Shown: positions 24,427 to 35,205 of the stretch, piece after piece
How positions within the stretch are numbered: the stretch's first letter is position 1
Layout: the number at the start of each line of letters is the position of its first letter
NCBI GenBank assembly: GCA_037962975.1
Contig: CM075669.1
Location: 188,302,501 to 188,366,500 of the forward strand
From: Clitoria ternatea
Lineage: Eukaryota > Streptophyta > Magnoliopsida > Fabales > Fabaceae
Direction: 5' to 3'
Length of the DNA: 64,000 nucleotides
Notes under the pieces: model-generated
The model's input: the letters and a program-made list of their open reading frames with translations, nothing else
Databases searched by the model: none
Told to the model about the DNA's origin: nothing
Program-made: the position numbers and the translations under genes

Positions 24427-25619
24427 TATAAGTCATATCATATTGTAACTTTCCATGGGTTCCATTCCCTTATTTTCTTAGGTTTCAAGAATTCCTTCCT
24501 TTTAACCAAAATTCATTATATTCAAAGGGGCAACAACACCAAAAATTAAGTTACCTATATATACCAATTTCACACTCAACTCCTTTAGTGGGTTTCTTCA
24601 TTAATGGCTTCCAACCACCATTATTAATCATCTATCATCATTAAGGGTTATCACTCATCATTAATAGTTTACCAACTATCTTCATTAGTTATCTCTCTTC
24701 ATTAATACATTCCCCAACATTATTAAATATTCATTCTACTCATATTTTACATTTCTCCTAAAATCAAGGGTTAGGGTTTCATCAAAAACCCAACAACCAT
24801 CATAAATGCTTATAGTTTCCACCATTACCATGGCATTTTTGTGTACCTTTTTCAATGCACATAAATGTTCACATTAATCCCACCTTAGGGTTTGCACATT
24901 AATAGCTCTCACAACAACCCACATGTATTTAAACACTCTCCTAACCACCACAACCCATAACCTAAGGCTTTAACTCATTAAAAATGGTGAAGAACTTACC
25001 TCAAGCCAAGAAAAAAGAGTGGATCCCAAGAAAGGGGGAGAGAGCATGAAATTTAGAGGAATGGGGGGAAAGCTTCAAGTCAACACCATCTCCTTCAAGC
25101 TCAATAGAGGATTTTGAAAATGAGGGGGACGGAGATGTACAAACCTTGTCTAGGTTTTAGAGAGTGGAAAAAGATAAAGATGAATGAGGAAAATGAGAAG
25201 TGAAGAGGACCAAATGTGTTTTGCCAATGAAGAGGAATGTAACGTGAAAATAAGAGTAAAGGACGAGGTTTTTAGTTTAAAATTTAACCTATCACTAAAA
25301 CTTCTCTGTTTCATAATAAACAGGATCTTCGTTCGGGCTTAATACTTTATTTAAAAATTATTCTAAATATATATTTAGATTTGTAATAACATTCTTAGCA
25401 GCCCTGACCAATGGCATCTCAGTCGGAGATACTTGGTTCGACACCCATATTTTAACCGGGTATTAGTTTTGGCTCATTCAGCTCAAATAAATTATGGACA
25501 GTCATAATAATTCCTAATTTGATCATTCCTAAACTTTTAGGATATTAATCATTTTATATATAATTATTTGTTATTTAATTCTCTTAATTAGATATTCATA
25601 TAAAATTTGGGATGTTACA

Positions 25620-26170
25620 TAGAGAATCTTTGAATTTATAAGGCACGGGTGAAAGACTTGGCACTGTTAGAGTAGAGCGCAGTCTGCCTAGCTTTGTCAT
25701 TCTTCTTTTCATGGATCTTTACTTAAACGTGCTTACGAGGATGTTTTCTAAACGTTGAGATTCTTTGAGCCAGACTTGTCTAGGAACTTCCTTTAAAGAG
25801 GATTTTGGGTTCGATGATTCATAAGATGTTGGTGATAAGACAATTTTAAAGCACAAGTTATTCAGATGCCTTGGCAAGGTTTGGGAGCTTTGAGGCATAT
25901 ATGAAAAACAAAGATCTGATGTTCATACTTTGAGGTATGAGATAAACTTTTCTGAGCTAGGTCTGGTAAAACATTCAGATGTAAAGATCTTTTTCTTTGA
26001 AGACGAATTTCCAGACTTCAAGACTTTTCTTATTTTGGATCAAAGGGTTTATGTTGAGACTAGACTTTAAAGATTCTTTTGACACACATACTCCCTTTAT
26101 CTTTTGTAATAGAATCCTTATGTTTTCATGAAACACTTAAACTCACATATTAAATAATAACACGATATAA
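25620..26170 (-). other. Copia-element interior or LTR remnant, non-coding
   Basis: Contains repeated CAGACTT and AAGACTT words and AGATCTTTTTC-type blocks like those of the neighbouring copia LTR pieces, but I cannot align it to them with certainty. It lies between the LTR ending at 25619 and the decayed gag. Confidence 0.35.
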
Positions 26171-26179
26171 CTTTATTTA

Positions 26180-27115
26180 AATTAGAATCTGCAATGTTAG
26201 TTATCATCAAATCTTTAAGAGAATTCCAAGTCTTCTTGACTCTAACAGATTTGTTATCCTCCTTAACAAGTTTCTTACCTTTGAAGCTTGAACCACTTCT
26301 AGGTTTGCTTATTTAGTTTCTCTTCTTCTGCAACAGCTTGTTGATTCTTCTTGTGATAAGTGATAGCTCATGTTCACTAGAATCTTCTTTAGACTTAGAC
26401 ACATCTTCATCTACCTTTAAAGTCTTTGAGGGTTGAGCTTCTTCTACTATGGACTTAAGAGCCAAAGAATGTTCTTGCTTTGACTTTGAGCTTTATTCTT
26501 GAGATAAATCTCATGAGTTCTCAAAGAACTCAGAAGATCATCTAGATCCACTATGCTTAGATCTTTTACCTTATAAATAAAAATGACTTTGGGTTCCTGT
26601 TCTTTTAGTAAACTCTCAAGGATCTTGATGTTATTTTTCTTTAAAAGAGTACTCTTTTTTAAGGTCTTTCAAACCATTAACAATTGTTTGAAATATTCCA
26701 ATCAACTAGTCAATAATTTCATTAATGTTCATATTAAACAACTCATATTGCTTAGTTAGCATGGTCATCTTTATTCTCTTAACCTTATTTCTAGCATCCC
26801 ATATTTCTTTAATTATAGCAAAACTATAGATTTTGTTATATTCCACCTTAGACATAGCACACATAATGAGATATCTAGCTTTCTCATTTAGTTTCTAAAG
26901 CCTAAGTTGATCAGGTGCCCATTCTGCTTTAATAATTTGAATGTTTAACCTAGAGACAGGAACTAGATGATTACCAATAGTAATAATCCTCTATAAACTT
27001 CTCTGTTTGATTTTATATAACTTTCCATCCTATATTTCCAGTAGGGACAGTCTTCCATATAAAAAGTAGGAAGTCTAGTCACCTTCAGCAAGAAGTTGGT
27101 TGTTCATCATTGTTA
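26180..27115 (-). pseudogene. Decayed Ty1/copia gag
   Basis: On the minus strand the translation shows pieces of a copia Gag (DUF4219/UBN2 class): an N-terminal MNNQLL segment near 27105, KAEWAPDQLRL and KARYLIMCAMSKVEYNKIYS near 26940-26840, AKEIWD-like KEIWDARNKV near 26810, a TMLTKQYELFNMNINE stretch near 26750, and LDDLLSSLRTHEIYLKNK near 26540-26490. Several in-frame stops and frame changes break it, so it is not functional. Gag would form the particle core that packages element RNA. It lies just inside the primer site at about 27166, which fixes its orientation. Lineage (SIRE/Maximus or relative) is uncertain. Confidence 0.65.
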
Positions 27116-27159
27116 TAGGATTTTTCCTTCAAAACTATCAGGAGCTTAACTCAGAGGCT

Positions 27160-27175
27160 GAACTATGATACCAAC
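27160..27175 (-). promoter_or_regulatory. Primer-binding site, degenerate initiator-Met type
   Basis: Minus strand reads TTGGTATCATAGTTC, one substitution from the usual TGGTATCAGAG, immediately inside the LTR edge CCTTCA (27176-27181). Confidence 0.65.
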
Positions 27176-27891
27176 TGAAGGTTCACAGGTGCGTACTAGA
27201 AGGTGAGTTGAATAGTGTGACTTTAAAAAAACTTTTTGTAAAAGTTTTTAAAAATAGCTCTTCAAACACTTGTTTGAGTTTTCTCAAAGCCTTAGTTGAA
27301 AACACAAAATTGTTTATCAAAACATATTATATACTTGTCTGAGTCTTCAAACATCTCAATCTTTAAACACCCTTCTAAGTATTTAGACACTTGTCTAAGC
27401 TTTCGTTAACTTAGTTAAAAAAAAGGTTTAATATAATGTTCAGACACTTGTCTTAGTTTTCACAAGATTTTTTATAAGACAAAAAAAAATTTAAGCTAAA
27501 AGTATTTTTGAAGAATGAGATCAATACACAAACTATTATATTGGTTCACCAAAAAACAAAAGGCTATGCCTAGTTCCTATTTATCCCAACATGAGTTTTA
27601 TAGAGCAGATCTATTCAACAGTGTCCATAATACTATGATACAAGTATTCTTTCTTCACTTAGCCTCTTCAGGCTAATTTATATGAGCAAGTATTCTTTCT
27701 TAGACTTAGCCTTTCTTGGCTAACAAATAGAAGTAACTATTCTTTAAACAAGCCTCTTTAAGCTCTACAACATACAATAATATGAAAGAAAGATTTGGTT
27801 CTAAGTCTTACAAGCAAGACTCTAAGGAACTGAGCTTATGGATAATTAAACAACAGGTGCAAGATATGAAAGATAGAAAGATCTTTAAAAC
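27176..27891 (-). mobile_element. Copia 5' LTR, inner part, minus orientation
   Basis: Starts TGAAGG on the plus strand (CCTTCA end on the sense strand) next to the primer site. It carries the TATTGGTTCACC block and a GTATTCTTT tandem (27640-27760) like that at 15390-15660. It is interrupted at 27892 by a solo LTR and resumes at about 30431. Confidence 0.55.
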
Positions 27892-28189
27892 TATAACATC
27901 CCTGATCTTTTAGTAAAATTATGATGAGCGAAAAATATTAATAATTGTTTTAGAGATTTATTTGATATTTTTATGAATTATTAGGCAATTATAAATAATT
28001 AACTAGTGTGAAAATAAATAAATTTATTGATTGATTAATTACAAAAAGGTTAAATGAGATGAAATTAGAAGAAGGTAAAAGTTTAATTAAAACTTTCAAA
28101 GAAATTATAAAAGAAATGGGGAAAAGATAGTTTTGCCCCTGAGTCTTAAATAATAAAGATTCTTTCTCCTTCCTCATTCATTTCACGCG

Positions 28190-28191
<2 letters not shown>

Positions 28192-28220
<29 letters not shown>

Positions 28221-28222
28221 TC
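28192..28222. repeat. (CTT)n microsatellite
   Basis: About nine CTT units in the pyrimidine-rich leader of the solo LTR. Confidence 0.85.
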
Positions 28223-29767
28223 TCTTCTCCTCTCATTGCCAAGAGCTGCATGCTCCAAGGGAAGGCCTATTCCGCGTCAAAACTTTGAAATAACCCTATT
28301 TTTGAGATCGTGGCTTCAAGGTGAGTTTAATGGACCCTTTAAATTGAGTTGTCTCTCTCTCCCTTCATTCTCTCTCTCTAGCCAATGGCCATGCATGGTG
28401 GATGGGACTTCTGTTCCCTACTCCTTCAGTGCATAGGAGTCTAAAAATGGTCTTTAGAGCAATGAGGGTGGTATAACATTGATGGGTTTTGCGTTTCGAC
28501 CTCTGTAGGTAGCAAAACAGACGTCGGAGGACCGATTAGCAAAGTGGGTGTTGAATTCGGAGGTGGAACCTTGAACCCAGCACTTAGAGGAGCAATCGGC
28601 ATCAAGAACTAATCGTTGAAGCTTGGAATCGAGGTAAGGGGGTGTTCGGGTTGTAATTAATTAGAATAGGTACATATTTTGGGTCCGAGTCGTTGAACCG
28701 ATTATGAACACGGTAAGAAAGATTGGATAATAGTTGCATGTGTATGTATGTATGAATGTGAATCGTATATGGTTTATGATGAGTATGTGATTAAAGTGTT
28801 TTGCATTATGATGATTCGATGTGTATGGTGGTAATGTGATGGCGGGCTTGACAAGTAGGTCGCCCATTTGATGAGTATGTGCTGTTGTTGATGGCCACTT
28901 GTGATATGATATGAGAAACGTGAATTATATATATATGATTGTGTGGTATAGGACGGCCGACGGTATGTATAGCCCCTCGTTTCCAGCTCCCATGGTTTTT
29001 GTGCCCAGTTGAGTTACCTAGTGGTCAAGTAGGACCCAGTGGTTGAGGTGGAGAGTCAAGCAGGACTCGGTGAACCAAGCAGGGTTCACAGGGTGTCAAG
29101 TAGGACCCTCAGCTGAAGGTCGATCCTTTAGTATCCGGATACTAGGCGTCAATTTTGTGTGAGAGTCAGTGGTGATAATTGATGAATTATCAGAATTGTG
29201 TAATGGTGTATGTACCTAATTATATTTTCTGAGTGTGACTTACTATATTTGCCGAGTGTGATTTGCTATATTTACCAAGTGTGATTTGCTATATTTGCCG
29301 AGTGTGATTTGCAATTTGTGGATAAAGCAGTCGGACGGAGTTTATATACACGTATTTTGTTATTTAATTTCTGTTCTAGATTAATTATGATGCCAAACAC
29401 TCACCCTTGCTGTGGCTTTCTTTCAATTTAGTAACCAGTGACAGGGAAGAGGTCGGAGCCCTGGAGGTGCCCCAAGCGGAGGATTGATGCCAAGGAACCG
29501 AGGAATTATGAAATGAATTCTGTGTGTAATGTATAATAAGTTTTTGTGTATGTGATGCCATAACGTGTTGCTTGTGTGTTGAACTAATCTAGAATCGGTA
29601 TGTTGATTAATGTGGACATGAATTCATGTTGCTGAAGTGGTATGGTAATGATGTTAATGTGGTCGGTGTTGATTTTTATAAGTTTGATATATATATTGGC
29701 ACGGAGCCAATAGTAGATGTGAATGATAAATTGCTATGGGCAGGTTTTGTAGATAATTGTGAGTCAT

Positions 29768-30067
29768 GACCGAGAGAACCTCTTCCGAGTGAAGAAAGGT
29801 CAGAATGTTTCTGAGTGAGGTATGACCGAGAGATCCACTTCTGAATGAAGGTTAGAATATTTCTGAGTGAGGTATGCTCGAGAGAACCTCTTCCGAGTAA
29901 AGGAAGGTTAGGATGTTTCCGAGTGAGGTATGCCCAAGAGAACCTCTTCTGAGTGAGGGTTAGGATGTTTCCGAGTGAGGCACGACTGAGAGGACCCCCT
30001 TCCGAGTGAAGGAAGGTTAAGATGTTCCCGAGTGGGATACGACTGAGAGGACCATTTCCGAGTAAGA
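29768..30067 (+). repeat. 52-57-bp tandem repeat with CCGAGTG
   Basis: About 5.5 copies of a unit of 52 to 57 bases: GACCGAGAGAACC, TTCCGAGTGAAG, AGGTnAGnATGTTT, CCGAGTGAGGTAT. It is the orderly version of the irregular CCGAGTG arrays in the other long LTRs. Confidence 0.75.
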
Positions 30068-30430
30068 GACTGAACTGTTAGCGAGTTTCCCTTACAGGTA
30101 TCGTAATCCGCTCAGGTTTAAAATGTAGAATTTGCTCAAGTGAGTCGGAACTCGCCTAAGCGACCTTCACTGGTTTTGCTTAAGCGAATCAGGGTCTCGC
30201 TCAAGCGAGTGACCCCTGACTTTGTTTTCCTCTTCCGCTTATTCTGAATAATTCCATTTTATTATTTGATCCATTTACTATTGTTTATTATTTTGAGTGT
30301 GCTTAAGAAAAATAAATGTTGTTTTACATTAAGATCTAATTAACTATCAGTAAACGTAAAAAAAATTATTGTGAAAAATAATTAAACGGATGTAAATAAA
30401 TGTAAAATTGACGTAGGACGTCACAAAAAT

Positions 30431-31090
30431 TGTTGTTCATAACATGTTATCGTAGTATGAAAAATAGCTTGTTAAGCTCTTTCAAACTAGTTATGATTAT
30501 AGTAAGAAGACTTATGTTTCTTGTAGATTTCTTAGTTTCAGCTAGTGACAATAGAAGGATAACTTCTCTTTATATAGGCCTTTAAAAAGAGGCATTGAGA
30601 TAAAGAGAGAAAAAGTTAATCTACTTGAAGAGCACGCATGGCCACTTAGGATGACTAGAACCAAGCAGTTGCGGATGCAACATGGTGCTTGTTTAATCGT
30701 TTGAAGTTTTGATACTTCTGTATTTTTTTCATTTTGTTGAATGTAGACTACAAGAGATTGCAAACCTTAGCCAAGTTTCTTGAATGCTTCAAGAGGATGT
30801 TATCTTTATAGACACGTTGTTGCAATGGCTAGAAACTTTATCTGAACTTCAGAACCTTGACTTGATATGACTTAGAATTATTCTTCATCTTTCTGATATT
30901 GTATATCTAAGAGAATATATTTTTCAGATGATCATCAGTCAGATAACCAATTTGTTTCTTTGGCTTTAGAAAACTTGAAAAGCCATGATTAGAACTTCAA
31001 ATATTTTATTGTTTACATGATAAATCAAAATAATTGATGGAACCATAGAACCTCATATATTCCTTCATAAACTTAATAGGATTGCGATTG
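30431..31090 (-). mobile_element. Copia 5' LTR, outer part, minus orientation
   Basis: Continuation of 27176-27891 beyond the solo LTR. On the minus strand a TATA-like GCCTATATAAAGAG lies at about 30566-30579, so the promoter drives leftward transcription toward the decayed gag. The outer LTR end is not clearly visible; it must lie before the gypsy gag piece that begins about 31100. Confidence 0.5.
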
Positions 31091-31099
31091 AATAATAGA

Positions 31100-31994
31100 A
31101 CATGAGCATGGTGATACTAGAATAGGTAGTAAGGGATCTAGGGGAAGTAATATTTCTGGTTACATGGCTAATTTTATTGCAAATATGGAATCCATGAAAA
31201 GATATTTGGATAGATTAAACCGAATTAGGATAAGAAGGAAATGAGTGAATAAAATAAAAAAGAATAGGAGAAGAGGCATCAGAGGGAAAAAAGGTATGAG
31301 AAAAGGCATGATATGATGGATTTTAGGATTAAAAAGGTTAAATTAGAAGTTGTTAAATTTCAAGGGAAAGATAACATGGATGCTTACTTGGAGTGGGAAA
31401 TGAAAGTTGAGCAACTTTTTATTTGCTAGAACTTTGAGGATGAAAAGAAAGTGAAAATTGTCATTCTTGGTTTCTAAGATTATGCCTTGTTTTAGTGGAA
31501 TCAACATAATGATATTAAGGAAGTAGGATTGCCAACATTGGAGGATTGGGAAAAGATGTTTGGGGAACACAAGTTTGATCAAGGGAATATGGAATGGAAG
31601 AAAAGGCTCTAGGTGGATTTAGAAGTCTTTGTGTGAGATGTATGCGGTGAAAGTCGCACGTACAATAATGGGGGTTTACATCTATACATCTAGTGTGGTG
31701 GTTGGGCTTCCCCGCCCTATTTATTTCATGATCTATGGCCATTATAAGGGAAAAATATGTTCTAAGGTACTATGGTCGTGAACTCCTTAGTAAGCTTCAA
31801 AGGCTTACTCAAGGATCTAAGAATGTTAAAGAGTATAGAAAAGAGACAAAGTTATGTCTTATAAGAGATCATGCTTAAGATGAGGCAAGGGTCACCGTGG
31901 CTAGGTTCCTAGGAGGTTTAAATAAAGAAATTTGTGATGTAGTTGAATTACTACCTTATATGGGTTTGGATGAGTTAATCCAACAGGCCATAAA
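31100..31994 (+). pseudogene. Ty3/gypsy gag pseudogene, 5' piece
   Basis: Plus-strand translation shows a degenerate Arg/Lys/Glu-rich stretch (31240-31310), then DAYLEWEMKVEQLF (31378-31419), a piece around ALFWWNQHNDIKEVG (31485-31530) and LPTLEDWEKM (31529-31558). After an unexplained stretch of about 180 bases it resumes with EKYVLRYYGRELLSKLQ (31752-31802), then VKEYRKE and VARFLGGLNKEI. This order is that of a plant chromovirus-type Retrotrans_gag domain, the particle core protein. Stops and frame changes, for example near 31605 and 31878, show it is dead. The frame continues at 33255 after a solo LTR insertion. Confidence 0.75.
31990..31994. repeat. Target-site duplication ATAAA, left
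   Basis: ATAAA before the solo LTR, repeated at 33250-33254. Confidence 0.8.
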
Positions 31995-33249
31995 TATTGG
32001 TGTATGCACTACGAGTCATTAATATGTCAATTTTAAGTTATCAATAAAATAAGTATTTTCAGTTTTAAGATTGTTTTAAAACTATTTATCCCTAGAATAA
32101 TACGTCATATGAGAATTATTCCTAAAATGTCCCTAATTAAGTATTTACATGGGGACATGTAAATACATTAAGACTAATGTATGAATGTACTGATGATTTG
32201 ATCTCACAGATCATGGATATAGATGATATCAAATCTTCACACGGGTACACATTAAGAGTAATGTTGTACTGGACAGACCCATCATGAGAACGTTGCATGG
32301 ATCGTTACATGAGTGTCATAAACGGTTCTCAATATGATAATGGTATATAGTCCTTCGACCTAAAGTCATTACGATTCCTACATAAGGAGTTTGTTGTTTT
32401 AATACAATCAAACGTTATCTGTAATAAGATGACCATAAGGATTATGATTAGGCAATTAACAAATTATGTAGAGGGATGTAAGTGATGTAAATGGGATTTA
32501 TCTCTTCTATGTGACAGGAGTGGTAATGAGACTAGCAAAATGCATGGCCATGCTAAGAAGAATAAATATTAGATATTTATTCTGTAAAGTCTACTCTAGT
32601 ATCAAGTAAAATGAATTGGGCCACACAAGGATGACAATGATCATGCCTTGGGTCTAATTAGATATTGTGACAAAAGGAATAAATATATAAAATATTTATC
32701 ACTTATTGGTCATGTCGATGATAAATAATATTCGGGCATAATGATGTATTGCTAGATGCGCTCTTATTTTATATTAATAATAAAATAGTTTATTATTAAT
32801 ATAACCAGATATTTTACCTATAGGGTCACACACTTAGAGTAAGCTCACCTGAGGATAGTTTTATTTTAGTTGGACTAAAAATAACACTATTAGGCCTAAC
32901 TCATTTAGAATGAGTCAGGAGCCCAATGTTTAATGAGAGCTCATTAGGTTAAGACCTAAACCCATATATAGAGCATGAGATGCTCAAAGGCTGCTGCTCA
33001 AATTAGGATTACTCTCTAAACTTCCGTACTAGTATTCGGAAATTTAGTTTCTGGTGGGAGTGCTCATGTTGACTCCTAGAGACAGAGCTAAAATTGCTTT
33101 GATTGAGGAACTCATTTTGCGTCTATAAAAGGTAAACTCTAAAACAAAAAATTTTAATTTTATATGTAATGCCTTGAAACATTCATTTTTGCAATTTGTT
33201 TTGGGAATCCTTTGTGTTTCTACTGTTTGACCCTAGGGATTCCCTAACA
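31995..33249 (+). mobile_element. Copia-type solo LTR in gypsy gag
   Basis: A 1255-base insert starting TATTGG (probably TGTTGG before a G-to-A change) and ending CCCTAACA, with ATAAA duplicated on both sides. Removing it and one ATAAA copy rejoins the gag frame. Its 3' end (TTTGACCCTAGGGATTCCCTAACA-like) and TATA-like CATATATAG at about 32963-32971 fit a copia LTR. Orientation is taken from the TATA position. No coding region. Confidence 0.8.
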
Positions 33250-33254
33250 ATAAA
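33250..33254. repeat. Target-site duplication ATAAA, right
   Basis: Exact copy of 31990-31994. Confidence 0.8.
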
Positions 33255-34115
33255 GGTAGAACAACAACTAAAAAGAAAATACTCTTATAAGAGATATACA
33301 TCATCATCTTCTTATCCCAATACTTCATCCAAGTGGAAGAATAACAAATAAAAGGGAAAAGAGAAGGGTCAACATACGTCTACCTTAACCTTCAAAGGTA
33401 AAGATGGTAAAAATTTTAACTCTATTTAAGCATCTAATTCTAAGTCCATTGCTACTTTTTCTTCTAGTGATAATACTTCTTTTACTAAATGTTTTAAATG
33501 ATTGGGAATGGATTATATTGCATCTCAATCCTCCACAAAGAAAAAGATGATTTGTAAAAGGGTTAGTTTTTATTCTAGTAAAGAAGATAAATTACCCTAT
33601 TCTCCTTTTTCTTCCAGTGAATGTAAGACTATATATAGTGAAGAGGATGCATGTGGTATTGAGGGTGACTTTTTTACTATGAGGAGGCTTTTAGGAAGCC
33701 ATGTGAGAGACTTGGATGAGTCTTAAAGAGATAACATCTTCCACACTAGATGTTATATGAAGGGAAAACTTTACTCCTTAATTATGGATGAGAAAAGTTG
33801 TACTAATTATGCCAGTGTGAGGGTAGTGCAAAAGCTCAACCTCACTACTATCGCTGCACCCTAAGCCATGCAAGCTTCAATGGATTAATGAAAAAGGGTG
33901 AGATGGTTGTGAATAAACAAGTGTTGTTTTCTCTATTGGTAATTATATTGATACGTATTATGTGATGTTGTTCCCATAGAGGTCGGTCATATATTGTTAG
34001 GTAGGTCATGACAATTTGATAATCATCACTTACATGATGGTACTACTAACAAAATTTCTTTTGTCCATAATTCAAAGAAATTTTGTTTAGTTCCTTTAAC
34101 CCTTAAATAAGTGAT
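33255..34115 (+). pseudogene. Ty3/gypsy gag C-terminus and aspartic protease pseudogene
   Basis: Continues the gag with VEQQLKRKYSYKRYTSSSSY (33255-33315), a Ser-rich linker, and a broken zinc knuckle (33488-33530) in which a stop, Tyr and Ser stand at expected Cys/His positions. A protease-like stretch follows: RRLLGSHVRDLDES (33682-33723), NIFHTRCYMKGKLYSLIMDE (33730-33790), SCTNYAS, VVQKLNLTTI (33826-33855) and CDVVPIEVGHILLG (33962-34003). The usual Asp-Gly-Gly-like active-site triad is replaced, so the enzyme would be inactive even without the several stop codons. The family is retroviral-type aspartic protease of plant gypsy elements. No reverse transcriptase follows. Confidence 0.75.
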
Positions 34116-35205
34116 AGAGGACTAAAAAAAGATGAAAATGAAGAGGGACAAAGAAGTGTAGGTGCTGCCCAAGAGCAATAAGGGCCAAAAGCTTGAGAAA
34201 AACAAAATAGGAAGAATAAAGGAGAAAAACATGGTCGAGAGCTAACTTTGAGATTCAAGAAGAAAATGGTAATTGGTCTTAAAAAGGGAAAGTGAGGCAA
34301 AGAAAGCTTACCTCATTAAGAAATCTTTAAGCTTGCACTCTTGTATAACTAATTCACTTACTTTAATTTGGTTACTAATGTTTATCCTTTTACTACTGTG
34401 TATTTTTGTTTTGTAGGGTTTGAAGGAGACTTAAAGAAACTACTAAATTACAATGAACTCTCTTTGGATCCTATTGACTTCATTCCTTGTAAGGGAGTGG
34501 GAGAGGAATGGACTCTAATTTGTGGTGTCTAATTATTGTGTCTTTTGTATATTTTGTTTTAGTGTTTAATTCTTTTAGGATTAAAGCGTGTTTTTATTGT
34601 TTTGGATTTTATTATCCATCTGATAGATATTTTGCTTTAGTGGTTGTTTCTTAGGATTTTAGGAAAAAAATTTCATGTGATTCTAGTTTTGATACTTTGT
34701 ACTCTTTGGATCTTTCTTTGGACTTTTTGGAACATTATGATTTTTGCTTTTATAGTTTTGATGGTATGATTGCTTACATAGATAGGCTTTCATTTCATGA
34801 TGAGATTGTTAGGGAGCTTAGTTTCTTGAAGCATGATATTGTGCCTCACATGGATAGTTTTGATGTATATACTATTTGTGAGGTATCCTTAGAGAAATCC
34901 TTGTATAAGCATGAGATACTCGTTAGAGTATATGTGCAGACTAGATTTCATGATAATGATGATTTGAGCATAAGCTATAAAGTGTTATTATTTCAATTCA
35001 CTAGGCCATGTCTAATTTACAGAGTCTTACGTGTGCATTCCCAAAGCCGTCATTACTTATAGAATAAGAACATATATGACTATCATATACAAATTAAGAA
35101 GGGATAGAATATCCTCATGTGTATATGCATAACAACCAGCCAGATCAAAAACTAACCTTTTGAAGCCAAATGGTTTTAAGAAAATGACATGTATACATAT
35201 TATAA
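34116..35205 (+). other. Degenerate tail after the gypsy gag-protease remnant
   Basis: AT-rich. A 121-residue plus-strand open frame lies at 34697-35062 (Asp/Phe/Tyr-rich, no low complexity), but I do not recognise it and see no catalytic motif. There is no polypurine tract or LTR end that I can assign to the gypsy element, so its 3' half is probably deleted. Confidence 0.35.

Larger units (their letters stand above)
22245..25619 (-). mobile_element. Long LTR related to family A (subfamily B), minus orientation
   Basis: On the minus strand it starts TGTAACATCCCAAATTTT at 25619 and has the same order of blocks as the solo LTR: ATTATTCTAAATA (about 25345-25360), CT-rich leader (25000-25260), donor-like GAG|GTAGGAGAG (about 24274-24288), TGCAAAAAAACCATATTTTT (22280-22299) and the AATCGATTA cluster that continues at 17010-17204. 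It differs from family A left of the cluster. Near 23085 a TAAAAGTAAACAACATGG site matches the acceptor-like position. No gene is present. Confidence 0.65.
27892..30425 (+). mobile_element. Solo LTR, 2534 bases
   Basis: Begins TATAACATCCC (a likely TG-to-TA change) and ends GGACGTCACA. The flanks AAAAC (27887-27891) and AAAAT (30426-30430) match at four of five bases, consistent with a decayed duplication. Order of blocks: AT-rich end, (CTT)n leader (28192-28222), donor-like GAG|GTAAGGGGG (28630-28641), GTCAAGnAGGAC repeats (29020-29115), acceptor-like TTTCAATTTAG (29422-29432), CCGAGTG tandem block (29768-30067), then CGCTTAAGCGA palindromes (30110-30215). No coding region; the short frame at 28236-28436 is not recognised. 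Confidence 0.7.

Noticed and set aside
34697..35062. 121-residue plus-strand frame
   Set aside because: Not low complexity, but no motif, partner or conservation evidence; kept only as a remark within the surrounding segment.
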